Positions 20,332-32,833 of a stretch of DNA of 64,000 nt are shown piece by piece; positions within the stretch are counted from its first letter, which is position 1, and each line of letters begins with the position of its first letter. The DNA is taken from NCBI RefSeq assembly GCF_041146795.1, contig NC_135170.1, positions 35,317,033 through 35,381,032 of the forward strand, read 5' to 3'. Position numbers and translations under genes: made by a program. Under the pieces are notes generated by a model. It worked only from the letters and a program-made list of their open reading frames with translations, was not told the DNA's origin and did no database searches. Source of the DNA: Maylandia zebra. Lineage: Eukaryota > Chordata > Actinopteri > Cichliformes > Cichlidae.

Positions 20332-21960
20332 ATCAAACATCCAGACTACAACTCTGATACCGATGACAGCGACATCTGCCTCCTGCAGCTCTCCTCATCT
20401 GTGACTTTCAGCAGCTACATTTCTCCCGTCTGCCTGGCAGCTTCAGACAGCACCTTCTACAGCGGTGTTAACAGCTGGGTCACCGGCTGGGGCAACATAG
20501 GAAGTGGAGGTGGGTCATAAAGACACCCGTTCATTTTTAGAGAAATAATCACTTTAATGCAGGAAACAAGTGTGCTGTCTCACAAGTATCTAGAATAAGC
20601 ATATTCTTCTATAAGGTTAAGTCTGTGGAGACAATTCAAAACAAGAAAGAAAGATTATGTGTAACCAGTTGGAAACTATATATTAGTCTATTTCAATCAA
20701 AATCAATCCTTTTATACAATTTGTGTCTCAGACTTTGTTGGCACATTTCTACATTTACTTTGTTTTACTGCCACCAACTGTCAGCCAGTGGAACAGCACA
20801 GGATGAGCCACAGCAGACAGACATGTCCAACCTTTGAGGTGACGTTGAATGTGACAAATATCACTCTGAGCAACACGACCGGGACCAACATAGCCATCCT
20901 CCGTCTATCTGCCCAGCCCACCCTGACCGACTACATCCAGCCCATCTGCTTGGACAACGGGAGAACCTTCGCCGAGGGCTTGGCGTGCTGGGCGGCCGGT
21001 TGGAGTCCTGGAAGAGGAGGAGGTGAGTCAGCAACATGAAGGCTGACAGAGTTCTGCCCAGACTCTGCACCAGTCCATCTCTCAGATTACACATGTGGAC
21101 CACTGCACTTACAGTTTCTTTAGTCAAACATCAGGATTTTCTTATCTTTCATGATGTTAGCTGAGGAAGTTATGCAGCAGTTTCAGACCTCGGTGGTAAA
21201 CTGTGGGAACTCATCATCGAGTGAGAGCATCTGTACAGACGTGTTTGCACTGCAGCAGGTAAATGACTGGATTCTTCTTCTTATAACACTGTCTGCTGAC
21301 ATGTTGTTTAATTTGGATTTAGCTGCTTATTACAGTCACATGTTGAATTTGGATAGTTCATCATCTTGAGTTTCCAGAGTGCTTACAATCTTTAGAAACA
21401 TGTACAAACATAAAGCAGATCTAGCTTTGAAGTTTCAGTCTTCATTATGGGCCAATTAGATTTAATTTTAAAGAGCTTCTCTATTTTGTGTTATTTTTAA
21501 GCCTTTTTACATTTTTTATTAGAGGGAACAACCTGGCACCCAAATAATTCTGAATTTTAAATTTGAACCTTCCCGTCTCTTTGTTCAGGGTGATTCTGGC
21601 GGCCCACTGATGTGTAAGCAGGGCGGCTCTTGGTTCCAGGCGGTCGTGTTAACAGCTCCAAGCTCCTCTGCCAGGAGGAGACGAAGCTCAGTCATGACCT
21701 TCACCAGAGTGAGCTCCTTTAACTCCTTCCTGACTGAGACCCTTGAGATGCGCTTGGCTCCGGCTTCCAACACCACTGCCAACCCCACCAATGCCCCCAT
21801 CACTACCTCTACCAGCAGCACCTGTACCGCCACTATGGCCACCACTACAAATGACTCAAATAGTGTGTTTGACACCAGCGGGGGTCGTCCGGCTCAGGCC
21901 TACACATTTGCCATCTTCCACCTCCTCAGCCTCTCCCTTTGTCTCCAACTCTTCCTGTAG
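20332..21960 (+). pseudogene. Protease copy B: internally deleted pseudogene
   Basis: Four remnants are in genomic order. Exon 4 is 5'-truncated (20332-20509), with the Asp102 region changed to SDTDDSDICLL, and keeps its donor. Exon 8 is 5'-truncated (about 20825-21022). Exon 9 is intact (21161-21258), and exon 10 is complete with its stop (21589-21960). Exons 1-3 and 5-7 are absent, so there is no start codon, signal peptide, catalytic His or Ser of domain 1, or mucin linker. Exon 9 and the 8-9 intron are almost identical to gene A, differing for example by ACATG to ACGTG at 21239. The last exon still reads open and ends in the hydrophobic tail. The loss is recent by its high similarity to gene A. 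Confidence 0.88.
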
Positions 21961-23190
21961 AGAGTCTGACCTGATTTACATGATGTCGCGGACACAAATG
22001 AATGTGAACAAGCCTCGACCTTGAGACTTTCAGTCGTAAAGCTGTGCCTGCAAAAATTTGACTTGATTCTTAACAGGTTATCTAAAGAAAGCTCAGTGTT
22101 GAAGCTGTGGAGGATCAAATCATACATTCTGCTGGACGAATCATCAGCACAAACATCTGGAACACCTGATGGAGAGGTTGACTACAAATCTTAGTTAGTG
22201 AGCAGAAGTCAGCAAATATCTGCTAAACAGATAAAATGAAATAAAGAATTTACATGTGGAAAACAAATGTTTGATATGAGGGATGAAAGAATAAAAAAAT
22301 TGTGGGGTAAACACAAAATGTGTCTGTTTTATTGCTTTGAGATGACGTGGAAATCCTTCCTGTTTGCAGTAGTCCTGGAAACATAAACAGGAGTACAATC
22401 CCTGAACATGCTCATGTACATATGGCACTGTGTGCAAACTCAGCTGTAACTTTGTAGCTACTTCCCGAGGAGGGAGGTTTTAGTGGGAGGAGATAAAACC
22501 AAAAGAAGCTTCTGTGGTGTAAATGTGGATTTAATAAACCATTCGTCAAAAACAAGGTACTGAAGGAACTTTCAGCAAAACAGACATCAGCTCGGCGTGA
22601 CCTCAGGCCGTTTCATAAGGCACAAGGTCTCTTTTGGCGTTGATGCTTTTAATCCAAGACCCGCTGCTCAGGGATAATAGCACCGTTTTAGAGACCTACA
22701 GTCGACATTATCACAATCCACCAAGGGCGGACCCTGATCAGGAAGGAAGCGAAAACCTGCCCATTCAGTCAGCTCTGTGTGATCCGAGTAAGATCGATGC
22801 AGATACTCAGATGAACACACAGATGGTCCAAAGGCAGTAATTATAGTAAATGTAGAGGAGGATATGTGATGGTGGTGGTGGGTAGTCTCTTAAATTAGCG
22901 GAAATTAGTGTATAGAAAAGGCCAGCCAACCATAGTGATTATGGAGCCACATTTACAGAAGAAATATATCAGCATACAGCTGCCGGTTAGCCTATCAGTG
23001 GCAAGGCAACCCATTCTCTGGCAATGAAAGAAAAATGTTCAGTCTCAAAAAGTCAAAGAGAAAAAGTCAGTGAATGACTCAGAAGAGAAGGTGTAAGGCC
23101 GGTTCTGTGTGTAGCCACCTCCATCTCCGCTGTAAATGCTATAACAAGTATAAAATTAGTTCGGTGGATGAGCACCTCCATCCTCGCCTC
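21961..23190. other. 3' flank of copy B and of the Cys-rich gene
   Basis: The first 200 bp match the 3' flanks of genes A and C (ATGTGAACAAGC, GCTGTGGAGGATCAAAT). The rest may hold the 3' UTR of the minus-strand gene that ends at 23191; TTTATT at 22328-22333 reads AATAAA on that strand, but transcript ends cannot be fixed. No other gene recognised. Confidence 0.4.
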
Positions 23191-25232
23191 CTACTTCATC
23201 CTGATCTCGAAGCATAAACAGTTGCAGGTGTCGCAGTCAGGAACCTGGCAGGTACAGGCACAGTCCCACCTGGAGCACTGTAGGAAAGAAAAACACAGCA
23301 GCTCAGACAGGAGACTAACTTTCTGGGCAAGGATTTAACGGCAGCACCTGCTGTGTCCTGAAGAACCCGCAGAAACCAACAAGCACGCTTGTGTAGCTTC
23401 ACCTGTCCCAGCAGGTGAACTTCTCCTGCAGCCAGGAAGCTGTTTTACCCACACACATTCATTATTTTAATTTACCATTATAACCCTGACAATAACACTT
23501 AGATCATGAGGCGTGTGGTGATGCATACCTCCTGATTTTATTAATGCAAACCAAACTATACATTTTGCATTAATGATACACTTTGATCAGCTAACACAGC
23601 TGACAATCTTGATCATATGTAAGCTCACTTTCTTCACATAAGGCAACAACAAGAAGCAGCTTTTTCTACAGCAGCACAGAGTTCAGAGGTCAGCTGTGGG
23701 TTTAACAGCCTGCTGATTCAAATTCTTTGTGGGTTGCAGCATGATATGGAAAATGCAGTGTTGTTTAACATTTACATGATCTGCAAACCTTTGTCAGTCA
23801 CGGTGGGGCGGTCCAGCACCCTCTGAGGAACCTTTCCTTTCTGGCGACAGCTGACACACAGCTCTGCAGCAAATGTTCACCTCACTGTGAATGGGGTCAC
23901 TGGCTTCCCAGTTCACAGACATTATCAATACACCATGTCATTACTGATAACATCTGAGATCACCAGGATTAGTGTCTCCAAAGTGGTTTGAGAAAGTGAA
24001 GGGTTGCTGGTTTGTCTCCAGTAATCTCATTTGGTTTAGGGGTAGTGGCACCTGATGTGACCACAACAGGAACAGTGAGGCTTCATTTTATTTACGTCAG
24101 TTTTTAATCGCTCTGCTTTTAATGACTATCATTGATTTATTTTATATAATTATTCACTGTAAAATGAACCTTCTGCCCACCTCATCAGCATCATTGTTTG
24201 AATGTGTCTGAGTGTTTTATCACATTTTACACCAACATTGAGGAGAGTGTTTCCAAACGTGAGCTGATGGTTTCTGTGCCGGAGCTCGTGTGACCGCCAG
24301 TGCTGCTGGTTTACTTACAGAAGCCGGAGAGCAGGATTCAGCCAGGAATGGTCCCACAGCCGGCAGGCGGCAGTCGCACATTTCACCCAGTCTGATGCAC
24401 TGCTCGCACACAGAGAGGTCTGCACAGCATTCACTGCACTCTAAAGAACAGTAGTCCTTAAAGGCACACAGAAATGCAAAAATCTGTCACATGACCTCAG
24501 TCAGAATCCTGCTAGACCCCGGACGTCACGCTGTAACCTCAAATACAAGCTTCTTTAAATGCTGAATAAATAACCCTTCCACAGCTGGGTCGGATGATCT
24601 TCTCCAGAGTCCAGTCGTCTGTGTTACACTTTATAAACTGCATCTCTCAGAATCAGGGGAACAGTAAAAGTGCATGCCTGCCTGCACAGCCACAACCTGA
24701 ATAAACCCACAGGGTTAACTACTGCAGCTCAAGCAGACACAGGCATGTTTCTGAGAACTACTGAGATATAAAAGTGTTCATAAGCTGTAAAATGATAACT
24801 GCCAGCTTTACAATAGAAACATTTCATGTATATTTTCCTATACCTGCATGAATCCAGCAGAGAATTTTATTATAAGTTAAAGCTGACAGCACAGTGGGTA
24901 AAACACAGCCCATAGAGCAAAGACGGGTCCCTGCAAGGGTCAAACCAAAGCTAAGTACCTCACAGGGAACCATTTCTTAGTTTTCTGGTCTGTAAGAAGC
25001 ATGAACAGAGCACCAACCTTGAGGCAGTATCGGATCCAGAGCCCAATCCCTAGGACGATCATGTACAGACTCACAGTGATCATCAGCACTGCAGGTAGAG
25101 GGATTGCAAGCCTCCAAACAGGCAACACCTGAAGAAGAAGACCAACTGAACATCAAACACAGTCGAGCTGAAGAGGCGTCACACCTGCCGTCCTCTGACA
25201 AAAAGTAATGGATTAAGGTTACTCACCGGCAT
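23191..25232 (-). CDS. Small cysteine-rich single-pass membrane protein (113 aa), unnamed
   Basis: Four coding exons on the minus strand have GT-AG junctions, all at phase 0: 25227-25232 (ATG CCG), 25018-25128, 24319-24456, 23191-23277 with TAG. The 5' UTR in the first of these exons reaches back to an acceptor at 25269-25270. The protein has a short N-terminus and a hydrophobic segment at about residues 8-33 (LAIPLPAVLMITVSLYMIVL). A Cys-rich tail follows with CSLECSECC, CEQC, CDCRLP, then CACTCQVPDCDTCNCLCF near the C-terminus. About 17 of the last 75 residues are Cys, often in CxC or CxxC pairs, suggesting metal binding or many disulfides. I do not recognise the gene. Phase-0 exons that each carry a structural unit argue for a real gene. 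It lies between protease copies B and C on the opposite strand. Confidence 0.72.
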
Positions 25233-25899
25233 TGTGTTTTTCTGAAGTCAGAGGAGCCTCGGGAGTGTCTGAGGAAAACACAGAGACTTAAAGTTTCACC
25301 AGGACACAGGAAAAACTTTGCGTTATCTTCTGTTTCAGAGAAAATCAGCTGCCAGAAGCACCGCGGCTCGTCCACAAGCATTTCAGAAACCTGTGCTCAG
25401 CTCTTCTACGTTTGTGGACACGAGGGTGCTGCCGGAGCCACCCCCATCAGAGAGCCACGCACACTACAACCACACAGGATTATCTCAGAGGTTTCTGTCG
25501 CTTTTCCTCCTAAACCTCTCCACCTGTTAAAATCGGGTCTGCAGCCACGCCCATCAGCTCCAGGTTTGTCCTCAGTGCTTTTTACCAATCTGGAGTGCTT
25601 CAGAAACCAATTTAATGGAAGGAAGTCTAACGCTGTTATTAAAGTCTGGCCGTTTCTGAGCTTTGAGTGATGTCCCTGTCTGTTGTTCTGATTCTATCTC
25701 ATTTACTTTTCTTTTGTTTCCCTCTAAAGGATTCTGGCTGGTTCCTTGTTTACAATACTTCTTTAATGTATTTATTTATTTCACATTATTCTGTCATCTT
25801 TAGCTCGTTCTGTGTCGTTAGCTCTGAAACGTTTTTATTCCTGATGAATCCGTTTTGGCAATTACAGTTTAACTGCAGTTACCTGTTAAACTGAAGATG

Positions 25900-26290
25900 C
25901 TGCCGTTAATAAAACCATTTAAAAGCCTGAAACGTTACAGACGTTTTACAACGAAACAAACGACCGGAAGCTCCTCCTGCGCGTTCACGGCGCTCTCGGT
26001 AACAAACATGAGCGCGGAGAGTTTCGGTGAACTCACATTTGTCAGGTTTGATCGCTAAATGTGGAAGAAAGCAGTTTCTCTGGACCCACCGCACTGCTAC
26101 TGCTCAAAAACAAGACAACGCTCGCGCTATGGCGGTGCCTGCGTTACCATGGAGACAGAGGGGAGCCCACCAGGAACAAAAAAGGCGAGCGCGAAAACCG
26201 TCCAGCTGTCCACAGCTTTGTTAAAACCGATTATTTTGTTATGAAATTTGTTTCGTGTGGTACAAATCTGACAGATTATGATGATGATTT
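25900..26290 (-). promoter_or_regulatory. CpG-rich candidate promoter with RFX X-box-like site
   Basis: CpG density is visibly higher than in the flanks. GTTACCATGGAGAC (26143-26156) closely resembles the palindromic RFX X-box. On the minus strand, GACAAAT|GTGAGT at about 26037 could be the donor of a non-coding first exon that splices to the acceptor at 25269. The link to the Cys-rich gene is inference from position. Confidence 0.4.
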
Positions 26291-26889
26291 ATGATTAGAA
26301 TAAAATGCAAATTCTGATTGTGGTTGAAAATTAGGAAAAACTTTTTTTTAGATAAGAGAGAGATAAGATTGTGTTGATAGGAGTTATGTGGGTTAGTTCA
26401 GCTTCACAACTAGGGGGCTGTCTAAACCAAATTGTGATATATACTGTCTTATATTTACATGCATGGATGTGAGCCACGTTAAAATAAAGAAGCTTGCTCA
26501 CTACTACTGATGTTTTAGAGGGAGTCTATGGCTGACGCGTGTTCCTGGTTTCCAAAAGAAATGCTTCCAGTTGCATTATGATTTGAAGACTATTTATTAC
26601 AAACTGAAGATGTAACAGTTATCCAGAACTACCTGTGCACACGGTCAGAAAACCGTGAGACTCCTAACCTCTCTGTCCATGCTCCGCCCCTTCCCTCTTA
26701 CACAGGGTTTCATGCTACTATCCGGTCGTTAAGTGATGACGTGACGAATCCTACTTCCGGGCCTAAAGTAGTCTGCGTTTAATATGGCTTTTGTGTTGTT
26801 AACATGTTTAATGTTTTGTATTTTCTTCTATTTAATCTCAAAAAGCTCCTAAAACAGTCAGTGATCACTGTTGACCTCCCTCGGCTTTT

Positions 26890-29800
26890 ATTACCGCTAG
26901 GGCTGCCACGATTAGTCGACTAGTCACGATTACGTCGACTATCAAAATCGTCGACGACTGATGTAATAGTCGATGTCTCGTTTGAAGCTTTGTAAGATCA
27001 CAAAAGACGCAGGAATAAGTAGCAGGATTTAAGAGTGTAATAACGGATTGAAACAGAAGATGGCAGCACTGCATGTACAAGGATGCCAGCTGCCCTTAAA
27101 CCCCAAAGAAGAAGCTGTGTCCCAGAATTCATAGCGCGGCCCAGCTCAGTTTCCAACAATGGCGGCAGCTAGTTTTTTTTTTTTTTTGTTTGTTTTTTTT
27201 TTTTTTTTTCCCAAAATCTTTATTTAAACATCAGTACAATACAAAATGGAATTAAGCAGTATTACAATAATGGTGATGTACTTACAGAAGAATTGTATGC
27301 ATAGATAAACAAATACAAGAACAGCATTCAAAAACAACAATAGAAACATGCTAGGGGGAAAGTAACTAATCAAGCCAAAGAACAAAGTGATTGAAAGATC
27401 TTGATTTTTTTACAAACACCAATAGTTTTTATAGCTTTTGGGTTAGTGGAGTTCTTAATAGAGTTAAGATACTGTACAAGTTCAAAGGAGAATACATAGA
27501 AAGAGGGATGTCTTCCTAAATATTTGGACTTGTGAATATGAAATTTAGCCATTAAAAGTAACAAGTTAATCATATATCTGTTATCAAAATTGAATTGTTT
27601 TTGATTTTTGTGCAGACCAAACAAAACATATTTCCAAAACAGTACAAATCCTTTAAATAGATTTTCTGAAATAAAAACACATAAGCTCTGCCAAAAATCT
27701 TGTACAAGGTTACAAAACCAAAAAAGATGTGTAGTAGATTCCTTGGAAGTTTTACAAAAGCTACAGCTTGTATCAATGTCTAATTTGAATTTGCTTTGAA
27801 GATAATCTTTAGAAGGATAAATTCTGTGTATTAATTTATAAGAAATATCTTTAATTTTGTTGGTAATTAAAAACTGATTAGGGAGTTTCCAAACTTCGTT
27901 CCACATAATACCATCTGACAGCCGGTTCCAGAAAAAAATAACATATGGTAGCGTGGTTATGGTACTCTGAAATAAAGCTCTAATCGATTTATTGTTGTTT
28001 TTAGATTGCTTAGAAAAGCAAATCTTGCCAACAAAAGTTTGTATGGGAGATGTCAACGGCCTGTGGAATGAAGTGATATTAGGTTGATTCTTAAACAGCA
28101 TACAAACCCCTGATGGTATTGAGCCAAATACTTTGGTATAATCATGACGATTTATAGCTAAATTGAAGTGTAAACAAAATTCTTCATAGGAGAAAAGCAT
28201 ACCATTTGAGTCAAATAATTGGTTGACTAAAACAATGTCATTCCTAAACCAACTATCTAAGAAGAGAGATTTTCTTTTAAATAAAACATCCTTATTATTC
28301 CAGATATAATAACTGTGTGGACTAAAGTTATGCTTGTAAATAAGGGTCCAAGCTAAAAAAGCTTGACGATGAAAAGCAGAGATCTTTAACGGGATTTTAT
28401 CAATATCAAAATTACAAGTAAGGAAAAATTCAGTGCCACCTAACTTAGAAAACATGAACACAGGTATAGCATTCCAAATGGAAGTAGGATTAGTAATTAG
28501 ATTCTTCAACCAATTTATTTTGAATGTGTTATTTAAAGTGTTAAAATCTAACACATTAAGTCCTCCGCTGACATAGGAGTTCATAAGAACTGTTTTTTTA
28601 ATGTAGTGTGTCCTATTTTTCCAGATAAAGTTGAAAATTAACTTATCAACCTCTTTTATAAGCTTTTTATCAAGGTGCAATGCCAATGCAGCGTATGTAA
28701 GACGAGAGATGCCTTCTGCTTTAGTTATTAATACTCTGCCTTTTAACGACAAATCTCTTAAGAGCCACTGATTAAATCTGTGTTTGAGTTTCTCTAGAAT
28801 AGGATAAAAATTTTGAGTTATTCTACTTTCCTGGTTCTTGGTTATTATGACACCTAAATAACGAACTTCTTGTTTAAGTGGAATGTTACACAAAGCTGTT
28901 TTCGAGCAGTCTTTTATCGCCATAAGTTCACATTTAGGAATATTCAAGTATAATCCAGAAGCTTTGGAAAATATAGAGATTGAGTCAATAGCAATAGAGA
29001 TTTGATGTTCATCTTTTAGGAATAATGTAGTGTCATCCGCTAACTGTGTTATGAGTAAATCTTTGCCAATTAGCGATATACCTTTTACATTGCTTGATTT
29101 CATATGGTTAGACAATAGTTGGGCAATTAACAAAAACAGGTATGGAGAAATGGGACAGCCTTGTCTTATCCCTCTTTGTATGTTAAATCTGGGTGAAGTA
29201 CCGTTTGTTAATTTAATACTGCTGTTACTGTTATGGTATAATGTTTTAATCGCTGTAGAGAAGTAAGAGCCAAAACCATACTTATCCAGAGCTTGAAATA
29301 TAAATTCATGCTCCACCGTATCGAAGGCCTTGTAGAAGTCTAAAAATAATATGAAACCATTGCAATCTATGAGGTCAGAATAATCCAGAACATCTAAAAC
29401 CAATCTGATATTGTTAGTTATGTGTCTTTTGGGCATAAAGCCAGATTGTGTTTCATCAATAACAGAGTCAAGAACCATCTTAAGTCTGTTAGCTATAATT
29501 AGAGCAAATACTTTATAGTCATTATTTAGCAAGCTAATCGGTCTCCAATTATCAATCATTAATAGGTCCTTATTAGGCTTCGGGATCAATGTAGTCAAAC
29601 CTTGATTCATCGTAGTGGGAAGCTGTTGGTTTCCTATGCTTTCTGCAAATACCTCAAGAAGAAAGGGAGACAACTCTTCAGAGAAAGTTTTATATAATTC
29701 AGCAGTAAGACCATCCGTACCTGGAGATTTATTATTTTTCAATAGCCCAATTGCAACTTTGACTTCTTCTAATGAGATGGGTTGATCACATAATATAGAT

Positions 29801-30578
29801 TCTTCTTGGCTGATAGATTTAACATTCAGCGATCCTAAGAGATGATTTGCTGGCGGCAGCTAGTTAGTTTTAATATTACTCTTATTATTCTTTCTGGGTC
29901 ACAAAATAAACGTTTAACACATTTTCAGGCGGGAATGTAGCTGTGGAAACCTCAAATATCTGCTCAGTTTATCAAAACACCACATATTTTCAAAAGCGCT
30001 CCGACGTTTTCGGAGATGTCTGTTACCCACTAGCTCGATAGCTAGCCGGGGGCTAGGCTAACTAGAGCCGTGAGAACACGGACTCCCGGCAAATCGTTTT
30101 CAAACCCACCGCCGTCTTTCGCTACTCAGGTTAAACATATGAGTCACTTAGATAACTTAAAAATGTTATTGTTTGGCTTTTTTTTAAAGTATTTTATTTG
30201 TTCCTGAGTAAATCTGTTTGGCTGAGATTAAAGTTATAGTTTTTACACAGCTGAATAAACGTCAAGCAGACAGCTGATCATCAGAAGTGTGAGATGCTGG
30301 AGAATCTACTCTGGTGTCCTGTTATATTTTAGATAGCAAGGAGTTTATTAAACTTCACTGAAACAAACTATCATCTTGTCTTTATTTTTAGTTAGCACAT
30401 ACCTTAAACACTTAAAGCTGTAAGCTAATGATAGTTATATAAGAGCAGATGCTGCTGGTGCAATAAGCTGTACGTTTTACGTCCAATGGATGATGATCTG
30501 ATTAGTCGAATAATCGCAAAAATAATCGGTGACTAGTCAACTATCAAAATAATCGTTTGTGGCAGCCCTAATTACCGC
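26890..30578. mobile_element. Non-autonomous hAT element with 8-bp target duplication
   Basis: The element spans 26898-30570. Its ends are TAGGGCTGCCACGATTAG and the inverted CGTTTGTGGCAGCCCTA. The 8-bp direct repeat ATTACCGC flanks both ends (26890-26897 and 30571-30578), the expected hAT target-site duplication. There is no transposase. An L1 element of about 2.7 kb is inserted within it. Without the L1 the element is about 1 kb. Confidence 0.85.
27173..29851 (-). mobile_element. L1/Tx1-type LINE, 5'-truncated
   Basis: The insertion is bounded by GGCGGCAGCTAGTT direct repeats (27161-27174 and 29852-29865), and its poly(A) tail appears as a T-run at 27173-27210. The minus-strand frame is open from the 5' junction to a stop at 27370 (790 codons from the ATG at 29742). 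RT motifs include NNKSPGTDG, LIPKP, NWRPISLLN, FLDFYKAFD, IRQGCPISPYLFLL and LADDTTLFL, then a C-terminal CSFC...H...C knuckle near the end. Endonuclease and any ORF1 are lost by 5' truncation. In the ADD motif the usual aromatic is Leu. It is recent enough to keep a full open frame. Confidence 0.85.
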
Positions 30579-31439
30579 TAATCATTTATTTAAGCTCAGT
30601 TTTTAAAACCTTAGGATGTAACTACAGCCCAGCCCATGCAGCAGTATATGAATGACTAACCTCGTATTGTGGATGGATTATCTCAGTTGTTCTCCTGGCT
30701 GAAGTTTGGTCCTTTTACAGCATCCTGCCATGCGATTACATTTGTTCCTGACCACCGAGAACACTCACGTTAACTTTTATCGAGTGGAAAAAAAAGTTAG
30801 CTTGTTTATATTATGCTAACATAGCTGTGTCGCTAGCGGTCACTTAGCACATCATTATATACCAGCTAGCCAAACTTCAGTAGCCCTACAAACGTCCCTG
30901 CTGTTTAGTTTTCTGTCTTCATTTATGCTGGAAGTGATAACAGAGCTGTACGTTTTAATTTGTTTCCAAAACCCCGCAGTCAGGACATGCTATATTGTAT
31001 TTAGATAGAAGCTAGCGAGCTAACTTCCTGCTAACTTCTAACTCCGTTAAATGTCATAAATTCCGTTTTCATGGATGCCTGGATGTTAAACTCAATTGTT
31101 ACACCTGGTAGAGCAGAACGCTGATCATTTTATTAAAGATGAAAGACTTTAGACAGTTTTTCAACTCTCAGTAATGCCACAGTGATCGTTTGATATATGG
31201 ACCTGCAGCGGAGTTTAGGTCCAGACACGGCTAGTGATGTCAGACTGAACGACCGGATTGCACTTACATACTTAAAGTGAGAGGTACCCCCTTTTAGGTT
31301 CCAGTCTCAAAACAGTGACTTAAAATTACTTTATGTAAACACATATATTTTCACATTTATTAATCCTGAAAAAATGTCTTATGTAATGAATCTATGAATT
31401 ATAAAACAAACATGAACTCAATCGTAAATAAAAATATAA

Positions 31440-32175
31440 AGCAGACGTCTGGCGCTTACAATAAAATAGAACTTTATTAATCCCTCGGGTGGATTCCTCT
31501 GGGAAATTCAGTTTCCAAATAGCACAGCACCAACAGAAGTTACAGAATGTGAGCAGAATATTATATATGTCCACATATATAAATACAGAGACATGTGTAA
31601 ATAAAGAGAATACAAAAGGGATAAATAGAATAAATAGGAATAAGAATACAAGGGAATTGCACATTTCAAGTATTGAAGTCTATTACACCGTTGGTTATTA
31701 ACAAAAAGTATTGCACTGTGAAGAGGCACTACAGCTTAGTACAGATTAGTTGTCCCCCCCTCCTTTGTCCCCCTGTCTCCCCTCCAGAGAGGAGTTGAAC
31801 AGTCTGATGGCGTGTGGGACAAACGAGTTTTTAAGTCTGTTGTTTCTTGTCTTTGAAGCAACCTGTCACTGAACAGACTCCTCTGGTTGTTTATGACTGT
31901 GTGCAGAGGATGCCCAGCATTGCCCATAATTCTAGCAGTTTTTTAGTGTCCTTTTCTCTGCCACTGTCACCAGAGTGTCCAGCTTCATGCCGACCACAGG
32001 GCCAGCCTCCCTGATCAGTTTTTCCAGCCTGGATGAGTCCTTCTTTACTGTGCTGCTCCCCCAGCACACCACAGCATGGAAAAGTACTCCAGCAACCACC
32101 GACTGGTAAAACATCCTCAGGAGCTTCCTGCAGATGTTAAAATTTAATTCTAATTTTGATTTTAAGAAGATCAAT
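31440..32175 (-). mobile_element. CR1/Rex1-like LINE 3' end
   Basis: The minus-strand reading includes LLRMFYQSVVAGVLFHAVVC, then WGSSTVKKDSSRLEKLIREA and, in another frame, HPLHTVINNQRSLFSDRLL. This is the RT C-terminal segment of a CR1-type LINE, broken by frameshift. The 3' UTR carries CCCGAGGGATTAATAAAGTT (minus strand) near 31450-31500, and the same terminal block recurs on the plus strand at 35770-35820. Confidence 0.65.
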
Positions 32176-32179
32176 GAAA

Positions 32180-32539
32180 GATGAGAAAGAACAGGAATTC
32201 TCAGAGAAAAGACAAAAAGCGTCTCTTACTCAGGGGAACACATCGCTGCATCTTTCATGGTGAAGTTGGAGTTTGATAGCACTGAAACCAATAACTCACA
32301 AAAATCTTTCAGGGTAATGTTGTTTTACCGTTTGTGTAGTCTACACACTCAACCTTTTGAACAATAATTGAGTAACTGGCATTTTAACTAGGGAATGACT
32401 TACACTCGCTTCACTGGCCTCTTCATTAGGTACACCTTGGTAGTCCTGGGCTGGCCCCATTTTTCATATGGAGAGGGGGTCAATTAATTGATACCCAATC
32501 AACGGCGGCACCAGTGGTTGTGAATTTTTCACTCACTCT
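32180..32539. other. Intergenic stretch
   Basis: No gene recognised. The sequence CTTCATTAGGTACACC near 32425 resembles the end of a common fish transposon. Confidence 0.3.
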
Positions 32540-32770
32540 GTGTCTACACACCTCTCTGCATTTAATTATTAGTTATTCTTAATCTCTGGCTCTCTTCCAC
32601 CGTGTGTCTTTGTCCTGTCTTATTCCCCCTTATTCACCCCCAGCCTGGCTGACTGAGCCTGGGTGTGCTCGAGGTTTCTTTCTGTTAAGTTTTCCTTCCC
32701 ATTATTGCCAAGTGCTTGATGTTACTGTTGTTGTGATTTGGTGCTTTTTAAATGAAATCGAACTGAAAAA
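32540..32770 (+). mobile_element. Non-LTR retrotransposon 3' tail (second copy)
   Basis: Diverged copy of the repeat at 590-860: GCTCTCTTCCACCGTGTGTC, GAGGTTTCTTTCTGTTAAG and TTGTTGTGATTTGGTGCTTT, with a short tail. Confidence 0.55.
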
Positions 32771-32833
32771 AGACTACTCTACCTCACCAATACCTGAAAA
32801 ATATTAAAGAAAAATATGATTATTAAGTCTGTG

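Larger units (their letters stand above)
26719..31261. mobile_element. Outer TIR DNA element containing nested hAT and L1
   Basis: The left end (from TATCCGGTCGTT at about 26719) and right end (AACGACCGGATT at about 31250-31261) are inverted copies for the first dozen bases, with weaker similarity further in. Target duplication is unclear. Both flanking parts are A/T-rich and non-coding. The superfamily is not assigned. The inserted hAT occupies 26898-30570. Confidence 0.5.

Noticed and set aside
26061..26294. Short coding frames in the CpG-rich stretch
   Set aside because: Several overlapping frames of similar length with no domain; the region is better explained as a promoter.
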